Below are positions 1 through 9,400 of a stretch of DNA of 47,344 nucleotides, piece after piece (position 1 is the stretch's first letter; every line of letters begins with the position of its first letter). The DNA comes from Chara braunii. Its lineage: Eukaryota > Streptophyta > Charophyceae > Charales > Characeae. The translations under genes and the position numbers were made by a program. The notes below the pieces were generated by a model that had not been told where the DNA came from, did not search any database, and saw only the letters and a program-made list of their open reading frames with translations. The DNA lies in NCBI GenBank assembly GCA_003427395.1, contig BFEA01000523.1, positions 958,920 to 1,006,263 of the forward strand, written 5' to 3'.

Positions 1-221
1 TAGATTACCATAAAAAATATATATATTTTTAATCGCTTGTAATTTTTGTGAAAATTCACAAACCTTGTTTTTTTTTTTTTCGAGCCTTCGAAATATATAT
101 ATATATATATTTTTAGTAAGTTGTTTTTTTTGCTAAATGCTTTTCAACATTTATCGATAAGTTTTAAATTTTGATACCGGCATTTTATTTATCTCAGTTT
201 TTTTCTCATCAAATCACAATT

Positions 222-291
222 GCGGATAACGGGAATCAAACCCATATCCCTTGCTTGGAAGACAAACAATTTACCTTTAATCTATATCCGC
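222..291 (-). tRNA. trnG: tRNA-Gly(UCC), mitochondrial type
   Basis: Read on the minus strand, these 70 nt fold into a complete cloverleaf. A 7-bp acceptor stem pairs GCGGATA with TATCCGC. A 4-bp D stem pairs GATT with AATT. A 5-bp anticodon stem closes a CTTCCAA loop, which gives anticodon UCC. A 5-bp T stem closes a TTTGATT loop. The short, AT-rich body looks organellar rather than nuclear, and an nad7 fragment lies about 570 bp away, so I read it as part of a mitochondrial DNA insert in the nucleus. All stems are still paired, so the insert may be fairly young, but nothing shows that the gene is transcribed. Alternative: the window end is true organelle sequence joined by misassembly. Confidence 0.7.
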
Positions 292-744
292 TATTTACAC
301 ATTGAATTGATTGAAGAGACAACTGTCTACTAAGTAATATGTGATTTGATTCGTAGTAGATGGGAAAAAAAACGCCCTGTATCATTTCTTCATTAGTGAT
401 GTATTTGATGGAGTGGAAAGAAAAATACAAGGGGCATCTTTTCTTTGGATGAATGTTTGAGTTGTTGAAGGTATGTGCAACATTTCCACGATATTGTTAT
501 AATCAATTAATGAGACTTGGTTGAATGGTCTTCTTGCCTTTATCATTAGCATGGGTAATTTTTGTATCTCGTGTTTTATTAGCCTTTGACTGGCTACCTT
601 AACCACTTCCAGTAGTTACTCTTAGGTGCCTACGTAGTGGTGGATGTTACAAGATCTCTTCGATTCAAACAAGGAAAGGAACGCAGAGGTTAGGCAGCGA
701 AATAGTATCATTGAGTTAACTTAGTTAATAGATATGGGCACCTT

Positions 745-830
745 CGAAATGAGCCCATGTAACTCAGGTGGTAAAGCATTTTCTCGGTATGGGGCAAACC
801 TTCAGTTGAAAACCGGTCATAGGCTCCGTC
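745..830 (+). repeat. tRNA-related SINE-like fragment
   Basis: The stretch reading GAGCCCATG, a few bases, then CTCAGGTGGTAAAG resembles the pol III A-box part of a tRNA-derived SINE. The same phrase recurs at 4803-4830. No clear B box or target duplication is visible here, so this is only a likely repeat fragment. It lies between the mitochondrial tRNA and the nad7 fragment, so it may have inserted into the mitochondrial-type segment. Confidence 0.3.
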
Positions 831-861
831 TTAAATTAAACAAGATATAATCAAACAAATA

Positions 862-1080
862 AAAATTTTGACTTTCAATTTCAGACCTCAACACCCAGCT
901 GTTCATGGTGTTTTAAGATTAGTTTTGGAAATAAATGGAGAAGTGGTGGAACGTGCAGAGCCAGATATTGGTTAACTTCATAAAAAAGAATGAAAAAAAT
1001 AATTAAATATAAAACCTATCTAAAAACTTTGCCTTATTTTGATCAATTGGATTATGTTTCTATGATGGTACAGGTACATA
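862..1080 (+). pseudogene. nad7: nad7 fragment (mitochondrial NADH dehydrogenase subunit 7), decayed
   Basis: Translation from 862 gives the conserved N-terminal region of complex I subunit 7, including [19 protein letters not shown] and the following VVERAEP. Subunit 7 belongs to the peripheral arm of respiratory complex I in the mitochondrion. An in-frame TAA at 973-975 falls where Leu is normal. A single-base frameshift at about 988-992 moves the continuation to another frame, where YKTYL.TLPYFD.LDYVSMM is still readable up to about 1065. Similarity then fades. Only about 70 codons are present, with no start or end, so this cannot be a working gene. The base composition and the nearby organelle-type trnG point to nuclear DNA of mitochondrial origin. 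I see no plant nad7 intron inside the matching part. Confidence 0.78.
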
Positions 1081-3640
1081 AGACTCCCTTTTCGCCCTAG
1101 TGAAATAATTGGCCTATCATTTAACCAGTAGATAGCTAATGACAATGGTGTAAGATGATTCAACCATCGACGTCGAATAATTAATTTATTTTTGTCATGT
1201 GTTATTAAATGAATTTATGTTAGTTATCTTTGAAGAACTTTCAGTCATAAAAGAAACAAATAACAACATTGAAATTCAAACATAATTGTTGTTATTTGTC
1301 ATTACTTAAAAGCAAGAAAGAAGTCGGTTTTTCTTACTTAAATTGCATTGCCTCCAACTTTTTGGCCACTTGCCCAGCCGGGCAAAAATAAATAAATAAA
1401 TATATATAATATTTAAATTTATTTTTTATTTTAAATATAGTAAAGAATTTTGATGTGACCGTGAGGCAAAAGTTGTTCAACATATTTTTCTGCATAACAT
1501 AATTTTTTTGGTTTTTTTTTTTTTTGGCTAGGACCTTTTCTGGTCCTTGCACGGTCGGGCTGTCCGGGAAAATAAGGTGACTAGTGCGGCCTGGCCAGTG
1601 GCCTAGAAAAATATTAAATTAATAAAACAATGTAAGTAATTAACTAATAAATAGATTTAGTAAATTAAATGAATAAAAAAAAATCTCCTTGAGAGGACAA
1701 CGATGCAAAACTTAGAACACCTACTGATTGAAATTCCACAACACCACTAATACACTCGAAATACGCAATATAAAAGTACAAAGTTCAAGATATGAACCAA
1801 CATAAGCACACACTAAATCAATTATGGGATAATAAACCATATAGGACACTTCCCCTTAATTTAAAACCATGCCCTTAATTACAAGCAAGTACTTCCTGAA
1901 CACAACACGACTGAGCTCCGGTTATCCCAAGAAATTGAAACGATGCGTCTGAACACCCGCCAATTTAAGACTTTCCTATAGGACAACAGACAGCCCCTTG
2001 ACAGTTTAAAACACACAGGACAAAAACATGTGCTAGCACACACCCCATTCCTTCTCAAAGACCTCACGCCATTGCGCGCACACCACTAACTACATAAGAC
2101 AAGATTGTCAGACTTTGTTGTCAATGCACGCAGAAAAAGCTATTACACGGACTCCCCTCTACTACCCCTCACACAAAAAAACGTTGCCACACAATTAATT
2201 ATGACTGCATGCAAGCTCCCTCCCCAAAGGAGACTGATACCAACGCCCACAAACCTATTTCCAAGGAGAAGAAACTCTAACCTACCTATGGCTGAAAAAC
2301 GTTATATCTGCACCATCCCACGTCAACCATACGAAGCGTACCCCACCCTGCATCCTCCCAAGATGGACAGCAACCCCGTACATTTACAAAAATATTTTTT
2401 CCCCAATACTGCTATGCATCTTTTATCCATTTCTTCATATATACCAATACACAAGCACAAGATCTACATCTACTTCTGCTATGCCATCGTCGCTTCAACA
2501 ATGTTGGACGACCGCTCATCTGCATTTTTCCTACACCTGCGTTACCATAAACGCCACTACCTTTCACATGTGCACGACCAAACACACACTAAACCAAGCG
2601 TTGCCATCATAACCAACTAAATATTGTTTATCCCTCTACGCGACGTTGCTATCACTCGGTGACACATGACATCCTAATCGCTCGAGGGACGATGGCAAAT
2701 GCGGAAGATAATTTTTTGTCTTCGCATGCGCTTCACACACAGGTACGGATTCACATAGATCTACGTACTGGTGTCTGCATGATGCACTCTTATCATCTTT
2801 TTCCCCCACCCAATAACATACCCCCAAATGGGAGCCAGAGGTTGCCCCTCCGATGAGCTGCTATGGGTGCTGAGCAGTGAAAAGCGCGCTTCAAGGCGTG
2901 CACCCCCCCTACGACTGATCTGTACAACCGTCTTTAATTTCAGCCTGCCTACTGACCTACTCCCCCTTAATAACCCACTTCCCCCTCCCCCTCCCCGAAT
3001 ACCATTCTAACATGCATCCTCTAGTAACGGAGTTGATGGCTATAGCTTACTACCTCTCCCCTGAAATAAGAATAACTGTTAGCCTGCAGGGAACGTTTCG
3101 CATTGCGTACCAATGGACAGATGCATGGTCTTGTTTCCATATTTTATGGGGTAGCCATGTTATACACACCCACTACATGCACACACGAATATCATATTCA
3201 ATTGCTAGGTTGGGGTCAATTCCCCCGCTGATAGACCGCATGATTACGTTTATCCTAACTAATTTACACGATATTAACCCTGTTGCAGAACAACACACTA
3301 ATATTACCTTTTCTTCTTTTACTACATTCCAACACACTATATATGTTTGCATATACAAATACCATACCCCCATAATCAGTTGCAACACGTTTTTCATTTG
3401 TGTTTATTATACTCTCACGTACGGATAACTTGTCGTATACTTATATACCACGATGAGGATTGAAGGCAGTAAAAAACGATGAGGTGTGCTTACTTATTGT
3501 TTTCTTTTCTATTTTTAGATACGTAGTACATACAAATATGATTTGAGATAATACTCATGGAAGCAATAATACCTTCTTGAGTAAAATATGTTATATTTTA
3601 TGATCAGGAAAAGTCATTCGTAATCTAACACTCATACGTT
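1081..3640. other. Intergenic stretch without recognisable gene
   Basis: The first 800 bases are AT-rich, with short simple repeats such as (AAAT)n near 1387-1400 and poly-T near 1511-1525. From about 1880 to 3430 the plus strand is rich in A and C. That composition opens several frames of up to 171 codons, but none shows a known domain or a convincing protein composition. I see no RNA gene and no transposon ends here. Confidence 0.5.
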
Positions 3641-3682
3641 TCAATTTAAAATTTTGGTTAAAATTATTTTGAAAAAGTTTTG

Positions 3683-3683
<1 letters not shown>

Positions 3684-3727
<44 letters not shown>

Positions 3728-3756
3728 ACACATACACACGCGCGTGTGCGCGTGCA
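3684..3756. repeat. (CA)n microsatellite ending in a CG-rich alternating tract
   Basis: A run of CA dinucleotides is interrupted by two CATA steps and ends in alternating CGCGCGTGTGCGCGTGCAC. It is an alternating purine-pyrimidine tract that could adopt Z-DNA. Long Val-Cys frames on the other strand are artefacts of this repeat. Confidence 0.95.
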
Positions 3757-3795
3757 CTTTGTATTTTTTTTTTCTGTTTTTTTTTCCAATTTTGT

Positions 3796-3815
3796 GATTG
3801 ATTGATTGATTGATT
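3796..3815. repeat. (GATT)5 microsatellite
   Basis: Five tandem GATT units lie between the two long CA arrays. Confidence 0.9.
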
Positions 3816-3854
3816 AGATGGTTGGGGGAGGGGAGTTGCCCACCCTCCACTCGC

Positions 3855-3857
3855 GCA

Positions 3858-3924
<67 letters not shown>
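3855..3924. repeat. (GC)n(AC)n microsatellite
   Basis: An alternating GCGCATGCGCGCGCGC start runs into about 28 uninterrupted AC units. It mirrors the nearby array at 3684-3756 in having a CG-rich alternating edge. The two arrays face each other across about 100 bp with their GC-rich edges inward. Confidence 0.95.
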
Positions 3925-3926
<2 letters not shown>

Positions 3927-4799
3927 GACGGGGGGAATGGCTTGTCGTTCGGTGGGCAACTTGCACCCCCCCCCCAAATATATACATTTTTGTTTTAATG
4001 CGGAATTACAAAGAGCAAAACCTCCAAAATGCATTTGGCGGGAAAAAAGTCTTAAACCACTAGTAACTCTGAGCCTGTTTTTGTTAAACCTGAATTTCAT
4101 TGCGCTCCAAGTTTTGTTGAGCCTGGGTCGCACTACATTTTTTTTCTGATACTCTCACGGGTAGAAGGGAAAAAAAAAGTTGCAGTCGTAAAACTCACAA
4201 AACAAGAAATTTGGAGCAGGGAAACAAAGCTCTGACTGCGGTTGTAGTTGTATACAATCTTGGAAGTGGTAATGTGAGTGTGCCCTCGGTGAGGGCATTT
4301 CGGCCTCGTGGCCAGATCGTCAGATTCTCCAAACAGAAAACAAGAAAATAAAAAAGTGAAAACATTGTCGGGGAAGAAATCCTGACAAGGGTGTCTGCCT
4401 GACATTTTCAATGTCGGACGTTGTCCGAATGATGATAAAATTTCGTTTGAATGACCTGACTTTATGAGGTTGCAATATCTGCCAAAGTCTATTCAAACCT
4501 GACCTATGACTGAGAGGCTAAAATGATCCTACCTAAGTTTGGACGAGTGCGGCCCATGAGAGGGACGGTGAGGGTCGGTGGTATGGTCAGTCATGGGTTA
4601 TGTTTTACACGGTCGAGGGGATATGCAACCATTCGAATACTAAATGAGTCTAAATCTAAATTTATTCTACTTAAAATTGTGGCACACGACTTAGCAGTCG
4701 TGCAATTCAGGGTCTAAGTGGCTTGAAAAGTGACCGCGTTGTGTAGACGGTTGCGACATATAACACGTGGGTTGTCAAATATTTTTGCTCGCGCCGAGG
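3925..4799. other. Intergenic stretch without recognisable gene
   Basis: There are short frames only, none longer than about 90 codons, and none has a recognisable motif. No transposon ends or RNA gene could be identified by eye. Confidence 0.45.
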
Positions 4800-5150
4800 A
4801 TTGAGCCCATGCTCAGGTGGTAAAGGATTTGCGTCCTACCCCATAAGGTAGGGTACGCATTCGATCTAGGGGTTGGTGGGCTGTTGTTTGAGAGGTGGGG
4901 GCAGACATGGCCTGCTGAGCCATGGGTTAGGCCCCTGCCTGGGGCTGAGCTCGTCAAATTGAAGAGCAACTCCTGTTTGGTGTGAAGCAGGAGCTAGCCT
5001 AGTAGGTTGACATACTAAACTCTCACCTGACAAATACCAAGATCGAGCCCGATACTGCACTTCTTGGGCTAGCTTCTTTTGGAGCAGCCTCATTGCAATA
5101 AGGCGCGGTCTATTTCGAACGCACGATCACTTAGATCACGCGGTCGAAAT
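4800..5150 (+). repeat. tRNA-related SINE-like repeat
   Basis: It begins with GAGCCCATGCTCAGGTGGTA, followed by AAGGA and, about 35 bases later, GCATTCGATCTAGGGG, which approximates a pol III A box and B box at tRNA-like spacing. The head matches the fragment at 745-775. The 250 bases that follow show no coding sense. The end of the repeat and its target duplication could not be fixed, so the right coordinate is approximate. Confidence 0.38.
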
Positions 5151-5218
5151 TTGGCCACACGAGATTAGTATGAGTCTGTATGACCCTTGCGTAAGGATAA
5201 CATGCATAAATCAAGAAA

Positions 5219-5330
5219 AAAGTCTTTTTTTTTTCTTTTTTTTTTGGTTCGATCCTTATGGGATTCGAACTTAGGTCTGCGTTTCAACAAATGGAGGATG
5301 CGCCAATGGGGTCGTGGCAGTGAAGCAACG
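5219..5330 (-). repeat. Second tRNA-related SINE-like repeat with A-rich tail
   Basis: On the minus strand the sequence has TTGGCGCATCC (A-box-like) and, about 35 bases on, AGTTCGAATCCC, a near-perfect B box. An A-rich run follows at 5219-5246. The order tRNA-like head then A tail is what a retroposed SINE looks like. The 5' end on the minus strand is uncertain, and another A tract on the plus strand at 5361-5374 may mark a neighbouring insertion. Confidence 0.4.
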
Positions 5331-5930
5331 GTCGTTGGCTTGTGCCAATGGTTTTGCTATAAAAAAAAAAAAAAGATTATAAACAAGAAAACGTCAAGTG
5401 GCGCGTTAGGAAGAGACATGGACTTACAGTCCTTGAGGAAAAAGAGAAGATGCCCGTTTTTAGGGCGTCTGCCTTTTCTTTTAGGTAAGTTGTTTTTTCT
5501 TTTTGTTATTTTTGTTGTTTATTTCTCGTTTTTTTTTTTTTTTTACCCTCTCCCTTTTGTTTAGGGAATTGGACAGACGTCATTACTGGAGCAATAGACG
5601 TCGTCTGCTCTGCCCACCAAATGCCTAGAAGACAACTTGTGGCGGTGCACCTGACCTCATGTTGGTGATCTGTTCACTCCCTAACGCCCTTCGGTTGCAC
5701 CAAGCGTTGGGGGCATTTTTCGGTAGGTTGATATATTTTTTTTTTCTTTTTTTTCTTGCTTTTCTTCAGTTCTCACTCCCCCCCTCATTCCTCCCCCCCA
5801 CTGCCCCCACCCCATCCCGTTTCGTTAGTGTTTTGGCGCGTTGAAAGTGGGAAAACGGGAAGGGGGTGACAACTGGCAGCTGGGAGTTGTATCGAAGAGG
5901 GGAGAAGGAAGAAAATAAAAGGGAAAAAAA
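5331..5930. other. Low-complexity intergenic stretch
   Basis: Poly-T and poly-C rich blocks (around 5485-5545, 5731-5755 and 5777-5817) dominate. Pro- and Phe-rich frames here are compositional. No gene was seen. Confidence 0.5.
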
Positions 5931-5969
5931 GGGGGGGGGGGGGGGGGGGGGGGGGGAAAAAAAAAAAAA
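5931..5969 (+). repeat. G26-A13 homopolymer block
   Basis: Twenty-six consecutive G residues (5931-5956) are followed directly by thirteen A residues. The block ends 33 bp before the left end of transposon copy 1. Such a G run can form quadruplexes and is also a common place for sequencing or assembly slippage, so its exact length is unreliable. Confidence 0.9.
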
Positions 5970-5998
5970 GGCAACTGTGCCTCGTGGTTGGAGAACAA

Positions 5999-6002
5999 AC
6001 GT
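5999..6002. repeat. Target site duplication, left, copy 1 (ACGT)
   Basis: ACGT directly precedes the TGTCGAGCGC end of copy 1. The partner at the other end (34632-34635) is ACGC, one base different. That fits an old insertion and is weaker than the exact duplications of copies 2 and 3. Confidence 0.6.
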
Positions 6003-6141
6003 TGTCGAGCGCATCGGTCCAGCAACGCACTAACGGGGCGGAACCTTTCTGGCCGCGTCACGCAGGAGTTGGTCTGATCCTCATCGTGAATACACATGGA
6101 GCTTCCGCAAGCCGCTCCGACCGAGTGCGCCAGCCATACCT

Positions 6142-6240
6142 CTCGCGAGCCCCTACGACAGGATAGGGCCTACGCGAGGCACGACTTACCTCCACCTTGC
6201 GGGAGTTGTCACCTCCCTTCGGTGGGCGTATCCCCGCCGA
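6142..6240 (+). repeat. Subterminal hairpins of copy 1
   Basis: Two foldbacks lie about 140-240 bp from the left end. In 6142-6178, CTCGCG pairs with CGCGAG and CCCTA with TAGGG inside it. In 6219-6240, TCGGTGGG pairs with CCCGCCGA with one G-U wobble. In copy 2 the second stem is perfectly paired (TCGGCGGG/CCCGCCGA, 15728-15749), so the difference between the copies keeps the pairing. Confidence 0.7.
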
Positions 6241-6722
6241 GTTGCCAGTCCACAGTACGAAAGTTAATCAGTTGCAATCGCAGATGTGGACCAGCCGAGG
6301 GCGTTTCTCATTCATTGTAGCATAGGGGGTACACGCGATTTTACGCCTCTATCGGACTAGCACGCGGACCAACGTGTTGGGGGGGCTGAGGTCCCAAGCT
6401 CGACCCGTCGTCGATCGACTAGGACGCATCCCACGCACCACACGTACACCACTCTAAGAACATAAAAATTAAAACACACACACACGCACGGAATGACACT
6501 AACAAAACAATGCACATAATCCTAGTCCCTTCAGTAGTCATCCCATAACTCTCCGATGCGAAAATAGGATAGACGTCGTACGCGAGATTTAGTATAAAAC
6601 CGCGTGAACGCAGGGTCTTCTCATATCGACCATCAATGCATGAATATGCAAGCAGTCGTAATGATGGCGTACTATGTAGCGCTCATAATCATGCGATCCC
6701 TCGTACTTTCGAGGGTCGTATT

Positions 6723-6738
6723 CGACACTCAAATGTCG
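6723..6738. repeat. Conserved CGACA...TGTCG palindrome, copy 1
   Basis: CGACACTCAAATGTCG is a slightly decayed version of the perfect 16-bp palindrome at 16215-16230 in copy 2. It contains the same CGACA and TGTCG words that end the element, so it could be an internal protein-binding site; that is inference. Confidence 0.6.
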
Positions 6739-7797
6739 ACTGACACACGCTTTGAGGGATTGATCTCTCGACGTTGGACAACTGCCAAGTATGGTTGAGA
6801 ACCACACCCTCTTCTGCACCCTGCGGAGAGTGGGTGTACACAGGTCCATACTTGTGGTAACAATCGTCTCTTATCGCCCTGGAGACCAACTCCATCATCC
6901 AGGGCCTGGAGAGAAATCAAAGGGTTTGATTTTGACGGCTGCCACGGACTACAACGTCCAACTATAAAAACTCTAAAAAGCAAAATGATAACAGGGGATC
7001 TTCCTTTTCTCTCAAGAACATAACATATTTAACTCTTTCGCGCGGTCGTAGTAGGTCGTGCGAAACACTCAAGACATGTGTATTTACATATATATAGACG
7101 GTTATAAATATGTGACGATCACTTCTCACAATCATAATGAGACTCCTCTCAACCATATATATGTATATGATTGCAGACAGTCAAATCCAAAGTCCGAACC
7201 ACCAAGCATACCTGCAATCACATCAAAGATTGAACCAAAAATCCATACACTACACGGGGTCAACTTCAACCATTCTCTATACTCACCCCCTCGCTTTAGT
7301 CAAGCAAGCCTCACTTTTGTGCAACTCCTCAAAGTAAAATACTCAGTACTTTTCTTAAATGGTCATTCAAATAAATTTCGGGCAAAAACACAACGAAACA
7401 ATTCAAACCACAGGGTTAAAACCTTTAGGTTGAGTGGTAAGAGTGAATTGGAGTTGAGTCGTAAACCGACGAATAGACAATTGACCTGTTATCAATGACA
7501 ACAAAAGATGATCCTCATGGGATCAAGTTGAATCTAATCCAGATTTTGAATCAGACGATCAAGAGGACCTGTAACACAAGACAGGTCAATCCCCAAGCTA
7601 AATCTATAAGTCCATGAAGAATAATCTTCATATCACAATCTCACTCAAGGTTCTGCTGCAAGCTAAGTTTAAGCCTACCTTTGAGTCCAATCCAGTGCCC
7701 AAAGAAAAGACAAACCTTTTGGCGGAATCTCCTCTATACAAAGTGAATTGTCAGGATCGCCACTTGTCAAAATATAATCTAACTTCTTTAAATTAAG

Positions 7798-8410
7798 AAA
7801 ATTTCGACAGCACTTCCCATAAGAAAAATGTCTTCTCAGAATTTATACTAACTCAAATATAAAAATAAAAACAATCTCTAATTCTGGAAAGTCAAATTGT
7901 GTTTAACTTTATGAATTAGTAAAAATTTGGGCAGCATCTCCCCTAGAGAAATAGGCTTCCCTGATTTATACTAACTCATATTTGAACTTGGAATAAATCT
8001 TGAGTTTCTGTCACGACAAAATTTAACCATGTCCTTAGGTCTGTAAAAATTTAGGCAGCACTCCCTTTAGAAAAGATGATTTCTCATATTTATACAAAGT
8101 TAAGTTCAGAACCTTAAATAAGTTTGACTTCTCGAGGTCTAATTTTGCCTAACTCCTTGAATTAGTAAAAATTTAGGCAGCACTCTCTTTAGAAAAGGAG
8201 ACTTTCCAGATTTTTACTAAGTCATATCAAAAGTTAGACAAACTGAACTTTGAGAAAACAAAACCTAACTAACTCTTTGGCTTTGTAGAAATTTCGGCAA
8301 TGTTTGCCGTAGAGAAAGTAGCGTACCAAAATTTATACCAACCCAAGTATAACAAATAATCCCAGAAAATACAGAAATCGACCTAAACAAAATAAACTCA
8401 TATAAAAAAA
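7798..8410 (+). repeat. Five 122-bp tandem hairpin units, copy 1
   Basis: The unit phrase AAATTT-GGCAGC recurs at about 7798, 7921, 8045, 8167 and 8288, so the period is 121-124 bp. Two unit types can be told apart: one has CTTCCC-type sequence with a following GAAA, the other CTCCCTTTAG with AAAGGAG. Each unit holds an outer inverted repeat (AAATTT..GGCA against TGCC..GATTT, or AAATTTGGG against CCAGATTT) around an inner stem. The same number of units is present in copies 2 and 3. Confidence 0.85.
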
Positions 8411-8718
8411 TGCAGGAATTTAAACTAACTCCTATGACTCTAGAACGTGGCGAGCAACTAAAGCAACTACCTGTCAAACTAAAATTCAGACTTAGTAGTG
8501 ATCTCACTCAGTCACATGCAAATCCAAATCACAAAGGTAAGTACTCTCACCAACCCAAAGTTAACCTTGTCAAACAATAGTTCATAGTCTTTCAATAATT
8601 TGTCCCTCATACCCAGCTTACATAAGGCATAAGGCTATTCCACCAAAACTTATGGAACATGTCTAGCTCATCCATTGAATTACACAAACATCGAGCACTA
8701 CAATGTTTCTTTTTTTTT

Positions 8719-9400
8719 GGCACGTGACTAGGCCACCCTAGTCGCCCTGAACTGTTTAAGTTATCCAAGTTTTATATAATTGTCTGCACTCAGTCTTTTA
8801 AGGTAGAATAAAACTGAACCGATCATCTTTAGCTCGAGGTTCAGCCTGACCCTTCTTGCCACAAATTCATTCTTATTTAATACTCTCTTCAGTTTGTGAT
8901 AGGTTATAGTCAGACCACCCAAACTTATGAAACCCTGTGTGACTAGCCTGTTCATAAGTAATGTAATAATAAAATATGGTCAAGTTATACCCTTTTGGTT
9001 CCAGCATGCGCGTGGCATTGGACTAAAACCACCCAAACTTATGGAACATGTCTGGTCCTCTGCCTGATTCGTTCCCTCAAATAAAACATGAAGGGGTTGA
9101 GCCACCCAATATTATAGAACCTGCTAAGACCCTCTCGTTCAGAATCAAAAGAAACTGAGAAAACCCAAAATAAACAAGACAACTAAGCCACCCAAACATA
9201 TGGGATAATACTTGGCTAAAAAAAAGTCAGCCACAATCATCCCTCGCAACTCAGAACAACCAGATCACTCAAACTTATGGAACATGTCTGGTTCTCCACG
9301 CAATTCAGAAATAAATATAGCACTGGGTCTCCCCAAACTTATAGGGACTTCCCTGCCCTTAATTGACCCAGTCAAACTCAAGCAATACTGCCTTCCTCTC
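8719..9400 (+). repeat. Short-hairpin array, copy 1
   Basis: A set of irregularly spaced inverted repeats mostly shares the loop phrase CACCCAAACTTATGGAAC. Clear stems are GACTAG/CTAGTC (8726-8743, with a very short loop), AGTCA/TGACT (8908-8944), GGACTA/TGGTCC (9020-9058) and AGAA..ACCAGA/TCTGGTTCT (9253-9295). Stem sequences differ while pairing is kept. Pairing is poorer than in copy 2, consistent with greater age. Confidence 0.7.

Noticed and set aside
2105-2620. 171-codon plus-strand frame
   Set aside because: The composition follows the A- and C-rich background. There is no domain, no signal and no conserved motif, and similar frames open throughout this stretch.
3591-4133. Open frames with long Val-Cys and Thr-His runs
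   Set aside because: They are direct translations of the (CA)n and (GC)n arrays and have no other protein-like content.
5766-6097. Overlapping Pro/Phe-rich minus-strand frames
   Set aside because: They are produced by the G26-A13 block and neighbouring homopolymers in all frames.
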